NCBI GenBank assembly: GCA_022843385.1
Contig: JALHNT010000005.1
Span: 106,010 to 170,009, forward strand
DNA from: Anaerolineae bacterium
GTDB taxonomy: Bacteria > Chloroflexota > Anaerolineae > Aggregatilineales > Phototrophicaceae
Direction of reading: 5' to 3'
Length of the DNA stretch: 64,000 bases
Shown in pieces: positions 32,811 through 42,511 of the stretch (position 1 is the stretch's first letter; each line of letters begins with the position of its first letter). The translations under genes were made by a program, and so were the position numbers. A model generated the notes under the pieces. That model had not been told where the DNA came from and searched no databases. It was given only the letters and a program-made list of their open reading frames with translations.

Positions 32811-34250
32811 ATGGCACCGAGCAAGAACATCGTCATCGCCGGATTGGGGCCACACGCCCGCCGCATCTATTACCCGCTGCTGGAGAAATACGCCCAGATC
32901 TATAACATCCGGGTTGTGCTGGTGATTGACCGGCGCGAACAGGAAGTGGCAGTGCGCAGCTACCTGGATGGCCGCGCCTTACAGCCGCAGTCGATCCTGT
33001 TCATCGACGAGCATCCCAATGGCGACGATGCGCCTGGTGAGCAACTGCTGGCACCATTGCGCGAACTGACCCGCACCCAGCATATTCACGGCATCATCAT
33101 CGCCACTGAGCCGCGCTCCCATAAAGTCTATGCCTTGTGGGCTGTGCTGAACGGGATCGATATTTTGGTCGATAAACCGTTGACGGCACCCCCAGGCGCA
33201 TCGGTTGATCCCTATGCTGCTCGGCAGGTCTATGCCGATTACCTCGATCTGGAACGCTGCCTGCACTTCTCCCATAGCAACCTCATCATCCAGAGCCAGC
33301 GCCGTAGTCACGAAGGTTACCGCCTGATCCATGATTATCTGGTGAATTTTGTCCCGCGCTATCAGATTCCCATCTCCTATATCGATCTGTATCACGGGGA
33401 TGGCATGTGGGCGATGCCGGATGAATTGTTCCGGCGTGAGAACCATCCCTATAAGTATGGCTATGGCAAGCTGATGCACTCCGGCTATCATTTCGTCGAT
33501 GTGCTGGCCTGGCTAACCCGGATCAATGACCAGCTTGAAAACAAATGTCCTCGGCAGGTTGATATTCTGGCGCGGCGTTTTGGCCCCTATGACTTTCTGC
33601 ATCAGATGACTCCGCCGGATTACGAGCGCCTGTTTGGGACGCGCATCTCCGATACACCTTTTTCGCCAGCGCGCCTGGAAAGCACCCGCGCCTATGGTGA
33701 GCAGGACGCCTTCATCCTGTGCCAGTTCTTGCGTGACAATGCCGTCATCACCACTGCCACACTGAATCTTCAGCAGAACTCCTTCTCGCGCCGTTCCTGG
33801 TTGCCGCCGGCACAGGATGTCTATAAGGGGAATGGGCGCGTGCGGCATGAACGCCTCAACCTCCAGGTGGGCAACCTGCTCAATATCCAGGCGCATTCTT
33901 ATCAATCGTATGAAGCTGGACGCCCGGACAGTGAAGTTGAGGGGGTTGGGCATGAAGACCACTTTGAGATTCATATCTATCGCAACAGCGGATTGATCGG
34001 CGGGCAGCCGCTGGAAAAGATCGACATCGGCGCGCCCATGCGCCAACAGCAGGCTGATGATCCCGCCTTCCTCGGGCATAACGAACGCGCCCGCGAGATC
34101 CATTTCCTCGATTTTCTGGAACGACGCCCCGGTGCCTCGCATTTCGCCCAGCACAAGCGTACCGCCCGGTTGCTCTCCGGCATGTGCGAAGCGCTGGCAC
34201 GTGATGTTCAGGGCGAAGTTCCACATGTTGTTGTTGAGTTGGGGGTGTAG
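32811..34250 (+). CDS. Gfo/Idh/MocA-type oxidoreductase
   Basis: The 479-residue protein begins with a Rossmann glycine motif (IVIAGLGPHARRIYYPLL, about residues 7-24) and has the Gfo/Idh/MocA cofactor-binding continuation (HGIIIATEPRSHKVYALWAVLNGIDILVDKPL, with the conserved Lys-Pro). The C-terminal domain is larger than usual. Such enzymes are NAD(P)-dependent sugar or sugar-derivative dehydrogenases. It is the first gene of the arabinan locus and co-oriented with the endo-arabinanase gene. A 7-bp palindrome lies in front of it (32765-32787). The substrate cannot be named; a pentose, aldonic acid or inositol-like sugar is plausible. Confidence 0.8.
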   Translation: MAPSKNIVIAGLGPHARRIYYPLLEKYAQIYNIRVVLVIDRREQEVAVRSYLDGRALQPQSILFIDEHPNGDDAPGEQLLAPLRELTRTQHIHGIIIATEPRSHKVYALWAVLNGIDILVDKPLTAPPGASVDPYAARQVYADYLDLERCLHFSHSNLIIQSQRRSHEGYRLIHDYLVNFVPRYQIPISYIDLYHGDGMWAMPDELFRRENHPYKYGYGKLMHSGYHFVDVLAWLTRINDQLENKCPRQVDILARRFGPYDFLHQMTPPDYERLFGTRISDTPFSPARLESTRAYGEQDAFILCQFLRDNAVITTATLNLQQNSFSRRSWLPPAQDVYKGNGRVRHERLNLQVGNLLNIQAHSYQSYEAGRPDSEVEGVGHEDHFEIHIYRNSGLIGGQPLEKIDIGAPMRQQQADDPAFLGHNERAREIHFLDFLERRPGASHFAQHKRTARLLSGMCEALARDVQGEVPHVVVELGV

Positions 34251-34338
34251 TCCATCGGCAACCACAGTCGGTTGCGCCTTGCCGCCAGGGACGTTACCTT
34301 TTCGCTACTTGTCTTTCATCCGAGCAAGGAAGTAAATC

Positions 34339-35343
34339 ATGTCCGATCCCATCTCCCGCCGTCATTTTCTTCAGTCCGGGCTGGCGCTGGGCGGCGCTGG
34401 ACTGACCGGGAATCTGCTGCCCGTGCTGCAACCGCTGGAACTCACCGGCGATACCCGTTACATCCACGATCCGGTCATCATCAAGGATGGAGAGCGCTTC
34501 TATTGTTTCTGCACCGGCCCCGGCATCCGCATCCGCGAATCAGCCGATCTGCTGAAATGGGAAAAAGGCTCCCCCGGCAAGCTCTTCGACCGGACGCCTG
34601 ACTGGGTTCGCGCCGCCATCCCCAACCAGAATGATATGTGGGCGCCGGATGTAGCCTTCTTCAATGAGCGCTTCTATCTGTACTACTCGGTATCCACCTT
34701 CGGCAGCAATCGCTCGGTGATCGGGCTGGTTACCAACCCAACGCTCGACTCCCAGTCGCCGGATTATGGGTGGGTGGATGAAGGGCTGATCCTCGAATCG
34801 ACGCTGGCCGGCAACTACAACTGCATTGATCCCAACTTCATCCTGGATGCCGATGGCAATCCCTGGCTGGCCTTTGGCAGCTTCTGGAGTGGCATCAAAC
34901 TGCGTCGTCTGGATGCGACCGGCAAGCCTTCCAGCGAGGACACGACGCTGTATGCCCTGGCGCAGCGAACCGTCAACTCCGGGGCGATTGAAGCGCCGTT
35001 CATCATCTATCGCGATGGGTTCTACTACCTGTTCGCGTCGTTCGATTTCTGCTGCCGGGGCATCGAAAGCAGCTATTACGTGGTGGTGGGTCGCTCAACT
35101 GAAATCACCGGGCCGTATGTAGACCGGGCGGGTGGGGCGATGCTGGAGGGCGGCGGGACACCGGTCACCTTTCCCACCGAGCGCTGGCGTGGGCCGGGCC
35201 ACTGCGCTGTGCTGCGTGAAGGGGATGTCGATTATCTGGTGTATCACGCCTACGATGCCCAAAATCTTGGCACTCCGACGCTGCACATCAGCCGCCTGAG
35301 CTGGGATGCCGATGGCTGGCCGGCAATCGACCCGCTGGAGTAG
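34339..35343 (+). CDS. GH43 arabinan endo-1,5-alpha-L-arabinosidase, Tat-type signal
   Basis: The 334-residue enzyme has a twin-arginine signal (SRRHFLQSG, about 6-14, followed by a hydrophobic stretch), so it is exported folded. The GH43 five-bladed propeller is clear: the first Asp in YIHDPVIIKDGERFY, the pKa-modulating region in DMWAPDVAFFNERFYLYYS and IDPNFILDADGNPWLAFGSFWSGIKL, and the catalytic acid Glu in SGAIEAPFIIYRDGFYYLFAS. It cleaves the arabinan backbone internally. Ribosome site AAGGA lies 8 bp before ATG. It sits convergent with the second GH43 gene. Confidence 0.93.
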   Translation: MSDPISRRHFLQSGLALGGAGLTGNLLPVLQPLELTGDTRYIHDPVIIKDGERFYCFCTGPGIRIRESADLLKWEKGSPGKLFDRTPDWVRAAIPNQNDMWAPDVAFFNERFYLYYSVSTFGSNRSVIGLVTNPTLDSQSPDYGWVDEGLILESTLAGNYNCIDPNFILDADGNPWLAFGSFWSGIKLRRLDATGKPSSEDTTLYALAQRTVNSGAIEAPFIIYRDGFYYLFASFDFCCRGIESSYYVVVGRSTEITGPYVDRAGGAMLEGGGTPVTFPTERWRGPGHCAVLREGDVDYLVYHAYDAQNLGTPTLHISRLSWDADGWPAIDPLE

Positions 35344-35369
35344 ATCAGGCGAGGATGTCTCTCCCGTAA

Positions 35370-35390
35370 GGGCGGTTGGCGAACCACCCC
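35370..35390. repeat. Short imperfect palindrome, REP-like family 2, copy 1
   Basis: GGGCGGTT...AACCACCC around a GGCG core lies between the stop codons of the two convergent GH43 genes. A second copy with the same core is at 40836-40859, so it is a dispersed element rather than a unique terminator, although it could serve as one here. Confidence 0.6.
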
Positions 35391-35477
35391 TACAGGTAAT
35401 CTCTTTCTTGCAAATGCTCGAAACGTGTCGCATCCATCGGTGAAGTGTGAGGGCTGAGCGGAACGAAATATCCGTTC

Positions 35478-36962
35478 TCACTTCACCTCAAGAAAAGTTG
35501 CATCAGCCCGCGCCCGTTCGCTGGTGATGGTCGCCAACTCCGCCAGCGCCGTCACACCAAAGCGCTGACCGAGAAAGCTGCCGGGCTGGCTGAAGGCTTC
35601 CAATGACAGCCAGGTGTCATCCGCCAATCCCGGACGCCGCCACCAGGTCGCTGCCTCAGCAAATTCCGCTGAACCATCATTCGGGGCGAAGATGACCGCC
35701 ATCCCCTGATGCCGCAGGAAGAAGCCCGGCCGGTTGGCCGCTTCGATGGAGATAGCCTCGTCATCAGCCAATCCAGGATGGATGAAGAACCACGAGTCCT
35801 GTAGCGGGCTGGGGGCGAAATCGAGCCGCACCGCTTCGTCCACATGACGCAGAAAGGCATCCAGTCCATAGCCCTGCAAGCGGGTGACGCCCGCCGTGAT
35901 GTCCGGCAGCGGGTCAATCCCGGTATCGCCGGATGGAGCAGCGATGGCCTCATCCAGCGCGACCGGCACACCAAAATTGGGCGTGCCATCGGCGTTCCAG
36001 GTGAACTTCTGCACGCGGGTGGTGCGCTGGTCATCACAGACGCCGACTTCCGAGTCGTTGGCGTGATACACAATCCAGTCTTCCGTCCCATCCGGCGACT
36101 TGAAGAACCCGTTGTGTCCGGGGCCGAACACCCCGTTGGCATCCGAGCGCTGGAAAAGCGGCTCTGGACTCTTGACCCACGAGGCAGCATCCAGCGGATC
36201 GCCGCCGTTGTAGGTCAGCATCCCCAGCGCGTAATCCGGCGTGGCGCAAAAGCTGCCGGAATAGATGATGAAAGTACGCCCATCGTGTTGCAAGGCCACC
36301 GGGCCTTCGGTGACGTTCAGGCCGCTCTTTTCCCAGTCGTATTCCGGCGCAGCGATCTGAACGCGCGGCCCGTTCAATGTCCAGGGATCGCTCATCGGCG
36401 CGATGAACAAGACTTGATTCGGGCCAACCCACGACGAGAACAGGAAGTGGAGCGCGTCGTTCAGTTGCAGGATGCTGCCATCAATCGCCCAGGTGTCCAT
36501 ACCCGGATCGAACAGCCGTCCCTTGTAGCTGTACGGCCCCATCGGGTCGGTGCCGGCGCTTTCCAGCACATGCGTCCGCTGGTTGTCCAGCGTGCCAGAG
36601 GTGCCAGCCGAATAATAGTAATACCAGCGCGGCCCATCCGGCCCTTCCAGCAGGTGAAACTCCGGTGCCCACATATTGCAGCAGCGTGAGGGATCGGTCT
36701 CCTGATAGATGTGGATGGGCGAGGCGGTCTTCAGCCCGGCCAGGGTTGGCGAACGGCGCATATTGAGCGTCGAGCCGCCGGTGGTGGTCGCCAGATAATA
36801 GTAACCGTCGTAATAGGTCAGCCAGGGATCCGGCCCGCTGATGGTCAGCGGATTACGCAGGGTGGCCGGTTCGGATTGGGCGCTGCTCAGGCTGAGAGTC
36901 AGGAGCGCCAGGATGGCACACACCATCCCGACGATCAGGCGCGGGGAAGATAAACGGGTCAT
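35478..36962 (-). CDS. Secreted GH43 enzyme with C-terminal CBM42 (AbfB) domain
   Basis: The 494-residue protein has a cleavable signal peptide (hydrophobic 10-26, then SSAQSEP). The GH43 propeller follows (about 35-340): Asp in ISGPDPWLTYYDGYYYLAT, MWAPEFHLLEGPDG, AIDGSILQLNDALHFLFSSWVGP and the Glu in NVTEGPVALQHDGRTFIIYS. From about residue 350 an AbfB/CBM42 module (VTRLQGYGLDAFLRHVDEAVRLD..., with repeated SW/WW-FFLRHQ-type beta-trefoil units) binds arabinofuranose side chains. Likely an exo- or debranching arabinofuranosidase. AAAGGA lies 6 bp upstream of ATG. It and the GH43 at 34339 probably act outside the cell on arabinan. Confidence 0.93.
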   Translation of the reverse strand: MTRLSSPRLIVGMVCAILALLTLSLSSAQSEPATLRNPLTISGPDPWLTYYDGYYYLATTTGGSTLNMRRSPTLAGLKTASPIHIYQETDPSRCCNMWAPEFHLLEGPDGPRWYYYYSAGTSGTLDNQRTHVLESAGTDPMGPYSYKGRLFDPGMDTWAIDGSILQLNDALHFLFSSWVGPNQVLFIAPMSDPWTLNGPRVQIAAPEYDWEKSGLNVTEGPVALQHDGRTFIIYSGSFCATPDYALGMLTYNGGDPLDAASWVKSPEPLFQRSDANGVFGPGHNGFFKSPDGTEDWIVYHANDSEVGVCDDQRTTRVQKFTWNADGTPNFGVPVALDEAIAAPSGDTGIDPLPDITAGVTRLQGYGLDAFLRHVDEAVRLDFAPSPLQDSWFFIHPGLADDEAISIEAANRPGFFLRHQGMAVIFAPNDGSAEFAEAATWWRRPGLADDTWLSLEAFSQPGSFLGQRFGVTALAELATITSERARADATFLEVK

Positions 36963-37034
36963 GATACATCCTTTGTGGCGAGGGTGCGGGGCGATAGTTG
37001 AACCGCCCCGTTGGTCTTCTCGCCAGAACAGCCC

Positions 37035-38810
37035 TTACCGATTCGGGCGTTGATCGTTAATCTGTTTGATGATGTCCAGCGGCACTTTCGGCTGCCGGTC
37101 ATAGGTCAGCAGACCGTTGATCTCTTGCTCGACATCGGTGATCTGGGTGTAGCAGAAGCCCTGAATCAACGGCGAGGCATACACCGCTTCGATCACCGCC
37201 CGGTAGCGCTGGATGAAATCGTCATCATTTTCGGCAGTAGTATAGCCCCAGCCGACCTGCTCGCCTTTGCGATAGCCGATGCCACCGAACTCGGTCAGCA
37301 GGATCGGTTGTCCTTCATATACATATCCCGTCAGCAGGATGACCCGTTTGGCCGGCTGTGATGAGAGGGTGCTTTCCAGCGTGGCATAGCGTTCGCGCAG
37401 CACTGGCCCCTGCCCTTCGTAATCATGGATCGTCACCAGATCGGTCTGGGCGTGTTCCCAGCCGTCGTTGGAGATCACCGGGCGCGTCGGGTCGATAGAC
37501 TTGGTCAGGGCATAGAGCGAAACGAGGTGCTGCGCCTGTCGCGGATCAGCCGACAGCAGCGGCACGCCCCAGCTTTCGTTCATCGGCGTCCAGGCGATGA
37601 TGCACGGGTGGTTGTAATCACGCCGGACGGCGGCCTGCCACTCGCTGGCGATGCGCCGGATCGACTCCTCGGAATAGACATAGCAGTTCGCCATTTCGCC
37701 CCAGACCAGGAAGCCCATCCGGTCAGCCCAATAGAGGAAGCGAGCTTCTTCCACCTTCTGATGTTTGCGCGCCCCGTTGAAGCCCATCGCTTTGGTCAGC
37801 TCAATATCGTGGCGAATGGCTTCGTCGGAGGGGAAGGTCAGGATGCCCTGCGGATGATACCCCTGATCCAGCACCATCTTCAGATAGTACGGCTGCCCAT
37901 TCAGCAGCAGCTTGCCATTTTCAATCGTCACCGAACGCAGCCCAAAGTAACTCTGCACTTCATCCGTCACCGCACCGCCCTGCTTCACCCGGATGACCAG
38001 ATCGTATAAAGCTGGCGTCTCTGGACTCCAGACTTGCAGCGGTTGGCTCTTCAGGTCGAGCGTCTGACTGAACTCGCGTGGGTTGGCTCCCCAGGCGGGC
38101 GGCGCGGCCTGTGGATCAACCGCCAGCGTCGCCTGCGTCACCGTCTGACCGGCAAAGCTGACGACCGCCTCGATCTCAAAGGCGCTGCGCCTATCGCCGG
38201 CAATCTCGTAGATCAGCTCCAGGCTGCCCTGCTCCAACGAAGGCACCAGCTTCAGATGGCTCAGGTGCAGCGGCGCGACCGGCTCCAGCCAGACGCTCTG
38301 CCAGATGCCGGTGGTGCGGGTATAAAAGATCGAGGCCGATTCGCGCTCCCAGTATTGCTTGCCGCGTGGCTGCTCCCGATCAACCGTCACATCCTCGGCG
38401 CGCAGCACGATGGTGTTGTCGCCGGCCTGAAGCAGGTCGGTGATGTCGGCGCTGAAGGGGGTATGCCCGCCTTCGTGGAAGGTGGCGAATACGCCGTTGA
38501 TCCACACCCAGGCGCGGTAATCGACCGCTTCAAAGTTCAGATGAATGCGCTGGCCGTTCCAATCCGCCGGCAGGCTGAAGACGCGGCGATACCAGACGAT
38601 GTCGTGAATATCATTGCTGCCAATGCCGCTGAGAGATGACTGAAAGGCGAATGGCACCTGAATGGTATGGCCGAAGGGGTGCTGGTCGTACCAGCGCTCG
38701 ACCAGTCCGCGATTGGCGTCGTCAAAATCAAATTCCCACGGCCCATTCAGGCTGTGCCAGTGGCTGCGCTGAAACTGGGGGCGGGGGTATTCCGGGCGTG
38801 GTAGGGTCAT
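37035..38810 (-). CDS. GH2 family glycoside hydrolase
   Basis: The start at 38810 (MTLPRPEYPRPQFQ) gives 591 residues; a longer frame to 38987 adds unconvincing sequence. The GH2 layout is complete: N-terminal sugar-binding jelly-roll (RSHWHSLNGPWEFDFDD, HEGGHTPFSADITDLLQAGDNTI), the Ig-like middle domain (RKEWSPETP-like QVWSPETPALYDLVI) and a TIM barrel with the acid/base Glu near 412 (TPMNESWG) and the nucleophile Glu near 507 (LLTEFGG). It cleaves beta-linked galactose, mannose or glucuronate; the arabinan context may suggest a side-chain beta-galactosidase. No signal peptide, so cytoplasmic. Confidence 0.9.
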   Translation of the reverse strand: MTLPRPEYPRPQFQRSHWHSLNGPWEFDFDDANRGLVERWYDQHPFGHTIQVPFAFQSSLSGIGSNDIHDIVWYRRVFSLPADWNGQRIHLNFEAVDYRAWVWINGVFATFHEGGHTPFSADITDLLQAGDNTIVLRAEDVTVDREQPRGKQYWERESASIFYTRTTGIWQSVWLEPVAPLHLSHLKLVPSLEQGSLELIYEIAGDRRSAFEIEAVVSFAGQTVTQATLAVDPQAAPPAWGANPREFSQTLDLKSQPLQVWSPETPALYDLVIRVKQGGAVTDEVQSYFGLRSVTIENGKLLLNGQPYYLKMVLDQGYHPQGILTFPSDEAIRHDIELTKAMGFNGARKHQKVEEARFLYWADRMGFLVWGEMANCYVYSEESIRRIASEWQAAVRRDYNHPCIIAWTPMNESWGVPLLSADPRQAQHLVSLYALTKSIDPTRPVISNDGWEHAQTDLVTIHDYEGQGPVLRERYATLESTLSSQPAKRVILLTGYVYEGQPILLTEFGGIGYRKGEQVGWGYTTAENDDDFIQRYRAVIEAVYASPLIQGFCYTQITDVEQEINGLLTYDRQPKVPLDIIKQINDQRPNR

Positions 38811-38884
38811 GAGATGATTTCCTGTGATTGTCATTTTCGAATGGTCAACGATTGCGACTCGTACTTTTGCAGGCGCATTCTCGT

Positions 38885-39052
38885 GTAGGGGCGCAATAAT
38901 GCACTTCAAGAATTGGATCAGGTAATATTCTGGTGTAGGGACGTGCCGTTGCACGTCCCTACACCCATTGATTTTTCGTAGGGACACCCAACGGGGTGTC
39001 CGCCTAAACCGTTACCCGGATATTTTCTTGACGGGCATTATTGCACCCCTAC
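38885..39052. repeat. Composite palindromic element A (168 bp), MITE-like
   Basis: GTAGGGGCGCAATAATGC at the left end (38885-38902) and its near-exact inverse at the right (39035-39052) bracket two inner palindromes: a perfect 14-bp stem (38933-38964) and GGACACCC/GGGTGTCC (38982-39001). The same inner palindromes in reverse order occur in element B. It lies between the GH2 and first GH51 gene. See the finding on both copies. Confidence 0.8.
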
Positions 39053-39081
39053 CGTCCCCCAATTGTACAAGTCCTAAAACA

Positions 39082-40590
39082 TTATAATAACGTTTCGACC
39101 GCCGTGAACGACAGCGGCGGCACGATCAACGTTGCGCTCCGGCCATCCAGACGCGGCACGGCGGCCGGGTGCGCCACGATCTGGTTGGGATAAGCATAGC
39201 TGTTGGCCGCTTTGGGATCGCTTCCGGCCACCCGATGCACCGCCTTGATCTGCTGCGGCGCACGATCCTGCCAGTTGAGCGTCACCGTCAGCGAGTCGGT
39301 CTGGCTGCGGTTGACGATGAACACCGCGTTCTGACCGCTGGCTTCATCAACCGATGCCGAAACATCCAGCAGCGGCATATCGCCAAATTTGCGGGTGGTG
39401 TAGAAGGGCGAACGCACCCGCACATCCAGCGCATCGCCCGCTGCCAACCGGCTGAAGAGCATCAGCGGATAGTAGATCGACTGCTTGAGCAGCGCCTCGC
39501 GGGTCGTCAGGATCGGCGCGATGATGTTGACCACTTGCGCCAGGCAGGCGATCTTGAGCACGTCGGATTTCCGCAGAAAGACATTGAGCCACTGGGCGAT
39601 CACCAGCGCGTCTTCCAGGTTGTAGACTTCCTCGGCGATGGGCGGCGCTTCGCTCCACTCGCGGATCACTTTATCCGGCCCCGGCAGCTTATAGGCCACA
39701 TTCCACTCATCCCACGAGAGATACACCTCCTTCTTCGAGCGCTGTTTCGCCTTCACATAGCGCAGCGTCCCGGCCAGCGTATCGACATAGGCTTCAAAAG
39801 CCGCGCTCAAAGCCAGAAAGCTGGCGGTATCCTCATCGCGGTTATCGGCATAGTAATGGATCGAGTGATAATCAATCAGATCCCAGCAGTGTTCCAGCGC
39901 CACCCGATCCCATTCCGGGTAGCTGGGGATGACGTTGTTGGATGAGCCGCACAGCACCAGTTGAATCGACGGGTCGTGCCAGCGCATCAGCTTGGCCGCT
40001 TCACGGGCTTTCAAGCCGTAGGCCGCCGCTTCCAGATGCCCAATCTGCCACGGGCCATCCATCTCGTTGCCCAGGCACCAGTATTTCACGCTGTACGGGT
40101 CTGCATGACCATTGGCGGCGCGCTTGTCGGCATAGAGTGTTCCGGCGGGGGCGTTGCAGTATTCGATCAGATTGGCGGCATCCTGAATCGTGCCGGTGCC
40201 GAGGTTGACCGCCATCATCGGCTGGGTATTCACCAACTCACAGAAGGCCATGAATTCGTCAGTGCCGAATTGATTGGTCTCAATCGACTGCCAGGCCAGA
40301 TCACGGCGGCGTGGGCGCTGTTCACGAGGGCCGATGCCATCTTCCCAGCGATAGCCGCTGAGGAAGTTCCCACCGGGATAACGCATGGCGCGGAAGTTCA
40401 ACTCGCGCAGCGCCGCCAGCACATCCTGTCGCAGCCCGTTGGCATCGGCGTGGGGCGAGGCCGGATCATAAATGCCTTCATAGATACAGCGCCCCATGTG
40501 TTCGGCAAAGCCGCTGAACAACAGCGGGGAGATCGGGCTGATAACCCGCCGCGTATCCAGATCAATGCGCGCCTGAAGCGGTGTGGACAT
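39082..40590 (-). CDS. abfA: GH51 alpha-N-arabinofuranosidase (copy 1)
   Basis: The 502-residue protein has the GH51 (alpha/beta)8 barrel plus C-terminal beta domain. The acid/base Glu is E176 ([10 protein letters not shown]) and the nucleophile Glu E295 (YLSWDEWNV); N-terminal signature [16 protein letters not shown] is typical. Such enzymes remove terminal arabinofuranose from arabinan and arabinoxylan oligosaccharides. There is no signal peptide, so it acts in the cytoplasm on imported oligosaccharides. GAGGA lies 6 bp before the ATG. It is a tandem paralogue of the gene at 40874, with about 75-80 % of residues shared in the regions I compared by eye. Confidence 0.95.
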   Translation of the reverse strand: MSTPLQARIDLDTRRVISPISPLLFSGFAEHMGRCIYEGIYDPASPHADANGLRQDVLAALRELNFRAMRYPGGNFLSGYRWEDGIGPREQRPRRRDLAWQSIETNQFGTDEFMAFCELVNTQPMMAVNLGTGTIQDAANLIEYCNAPAGTLYADKRAANGHADPYSVKYWCLGNEMDGPWQIGHLEAAAYGLKAREAAKLMRWHDPSIQLVLCGSSNNVIPSYPEWDRVALEHCWDLIDYHSIHYYADNRDEDTASFLALSAAFEAYVDTLAGTLRYVKAKQRSKKEVYLSWDEWNVAYKLPGPDKVIREWSEAPPIAEEVYNLEDALVIAQWLNVFLRKSDVLKIACLAQVVNIIAPILTTREALLKQSIYYPLMLFSRLAAGDALDVRVRSPFYTTRKFGDMPLLDVSASVDEASGQNAVFIVNRSQTDSLTVTLNWQDRAPQQIKAVHRVAGSDPKAANSYAYPNQIVAHPAAVPRLDGRSATLIVPPLSFTAVETLL

Positions 40591-40635
40591 GCGTCATCCT
40601 CGCTAATAACATCGGACTGGATGCTAGATTTTCCC

Positions 40636-40794
40636 GTAGGGGCGCAATATTGCCCGTTGATAAATGAAATCGGCATTGTGATTGGTGTACCAGCGGACAC
40701 CCCGTTGGGTGTCCCTACACCGGTCGGGACGTGCAACGGCACGTCCGCCGTACCCTGTAGCGATTGCCGAATCAATTTATCAATGCACCCCTAC
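40636..40794. repeat. Composite palindromic element B (159 bp), MITE-like
   Basis: It begins with GTAGGGGCGCAATATTGC and ends with TGCACCCCTAC, matching the ends of element A, and holds GGACACCC/GGGTGTCC (40695-40714) and GGACGTGC/GCACGTCC (40727-40746), the same two palindromes in opposite order. It occupies most of the gap between the two GH51 genes. Confidence 0.8.
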
Positions 40795-40835
40795 GTTCCC
40801 TTAACCACGTAAATCCTATCGTCGTTGAAATGGAT

Positions 40836-40859
40836 GGGGGCGATTGGCGAATCACCCCC
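40836..40859. repeat. Short imperfect palindrome, REP-like family 2, copy 2
   Basis: GGGGGCGATTGGCGAATCACCCCC shares its GGCG core and arm pattern with the copy at 35370-35390. It lies a few bases beyond the stop codon of the second GH51 gene and could terminate its transcript. Confidence 0.6.
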
Positions 40860-40873
40860 GTGTACGATACAAC

Positions 40874-42388
40874 CTACAGCCGAACCTCCAGCGCGGTGAA
40901 CGACAACGGCGGCACCGTCAGGGTAGCGCTTGAACCCTCGATTTTCGGCGGAGCAACGCTGACCGCCACGATCTGATTCGGCTTCTCAAAGCTGTTAGCC
41001 GCCTTCGGATCGGTTCCCGCCACCTGATGCGCAGCGCTGATCTGTTTCGGTGCGCGATCATCCCAGTGGATGGTCACGGTCACAGAATCCGTCTGGCTGC
41101 GGTTGACGATGAACACCGCGTTCTGTCCACTGGTCGCGTCATACGACGACGACACATCCAGCAGTGGCATGTCGCCGAAGTGGGCGGTCTTGTAATGTGG
41201 TGCGCGCACCAGCACATCCAGGGCGCTGCCGACGGCCAGCTTGCTGAAGATCATGAAGGGATAGTAGATCGACTGCTTCAGCATGGCTTCGCGCGTCGTC
41301 AGGATGGGCGCGATGACGTTGACGGTCTGAGCCAGGCAGGCGATCTTCAGCACATCGGACTTACGCAGGAAGACGTTCATCCACTGCGCCACTACCAGCG
41401 CATCTTCCAGGTTGTAGACCTCTTCGATCAGGTGCGGTGCCTGCGTCCAACTGCCCTGGACATCGGTGGGCAGCGTGGCCTTGTACCACACATTCCACTC
41501 GTCCCATGACAAGTAGACTTCCTTCTTTGAGCGCTGTTTCGCCTTCACATAGCGCAGCGTGCCGCTGAGGGTATCGACGAAGCTCTCGAACTCGGCGCTC
41601 AGTGCCAGATAGCTGGCGCTGTCGTTGTCGCGGTTGCCGGCGTAGTAATGCATCGAGTGATAATCGACCTGATCCCAGCACCATTCCAGCGCCACCCGAT
41701 CCCATTCCGGGTAGGTCGCCATGCGCGAATTGGATGAACCGCACAGCACCAGCTCGATGCTCTTGTCATGCCAGCGCATCATCTTGGCCGCTTCGCGCGC
41801 TTTCGCCCCATATTCCGCCGCTTCCAGATGACCAATCTGCCACGGGCCATCCATCTCATTACCCAGGCACCAGTATTTCACGCCATACGGGTCTTTGTGA
41901 CCATTGGCGGCGCGCTTGTCGGCATAGAGCGTTCCGACCGGCGCGTTGCAGTATTCGACCAGATTGGCGGCATCCTGGATCGTCCCCGTCCCCATGTTGA
42001 CGCCCATCATCGGCGCGGTGTTGACTTCCTGACAGAAGGCCATGAATTCATCGGTGCCGAACTGGTTGGTCTCAATCGACTGCCAGGCCAGATCGCGGCG
42101 GCGCGGGCGCTGGTCACGTGGGCCGATGCCGTCTTCCCAGCGATAGCCGCTGAGGAAATTCCCACCGGGATAGCGCATGGCGCGGAAGTTCAACTCACGC
42201 AGCGCCGCCAGCACATCCTTACGCAGCCCGTTGGCGTCGGCGTGGGGCGAGGCCGGGTCGTAAATGCCTTCGTAGATGCACCGCCCCATGTGTTCGGAGA
42301 AGCCGCTGAACAGCAGCGGCGAGATCGGGCTGATGACCCGGTTGGTATCCAGATGGATCGTCGCTTGATTACTTTGTGTAGCGGTCAT
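40874..42388 (-). CDS. abfA: GH51 alpha-N-arabinofuranosidase (copy 2)
   Basis: The 504-residue paralogue shares the catalytic motifs [10 protein letters not shown] (acid/base) and YLSWDEWNV (nucleophile) and the [19 protein letters not shown] start. The two proteins differ mostly at surface positions and in the C-terminal beta domain, so they may prefer different linkages or oligosaccharide lengths. This copy stands nearest the ABC transporter. The gene probably arose by tandem duplication, after which element B inserted in the gap. The N-terminus of this copy is two residues longer. No signal peptide is visible. Confidence 0.95.
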   Translation of the reverse strand: MTATQSNQATIHLDTNRVISPISPLLFSGFSEHMGRCIYEGIYDPASPHADANGLRKDVLAALRELNFRAMRYPGGNFLSGYRWEDGIGPRDQRPRRRDLAWQSIETNQFGTDEFMAFCQEVNTAPMMGVNMGTGTIQDAANLVEYCNAPVGTLYADKRAANGHKDPYGVKYWCLGNEMDGPWQIGHLEAAEYGAKAREAAKMMRWHDKSIELVLCGSSNSRMATYPEWDRVALEWCWDQVDYHSMHYYAGNRDNDSASYLALSAEFESFVDTLSGTLRYVKAKQRSKKEVYLSWDEWNVWYKATLPTDVQGSWTQAPHLIEEVYNLEDALVVAQWMNVFLRKSDVLKIACLAQTVNVIAPILTTREAMLKQSIYYPFMIFSKLAVGSALDVLVRAPHYKTAHFGDMPLLDVSSSYDATSGQNAVFIVNRSQTDSVTVTIHWDDRAPKQISAAHQVAGTDPKAANSFEKPNQIVAVSVAPPKIEGSSATLTVPPLSFTALEVRL

Positions 42389-42511
42389 AAGCGGATTCCT
42401 TCGTACTCAGTTCAGGATAAAGTTCGTTTATTTCAGGCAACATCAAACCAGGCAACAGTCCGGTTCGGCTGCGGCAGGTCATGTCTATTCAGTTATTCAC
42501 CGGGGAACGGG

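Noticed and set aside
31985-32817. Several overlapping protein frames in both strands between the pentapeptide gene and the Gfo/Idh gene
   Set aside because: They overlap the RNase P RNA gene, whose conserved blocks, promoter and terminator are clear.
38811-38987. N-terminal extension of the GH2 gene
   Set aside because: The added sequence overlaps element A and has no protein-like features; the ATG at 38810 starts the GH2 domain.
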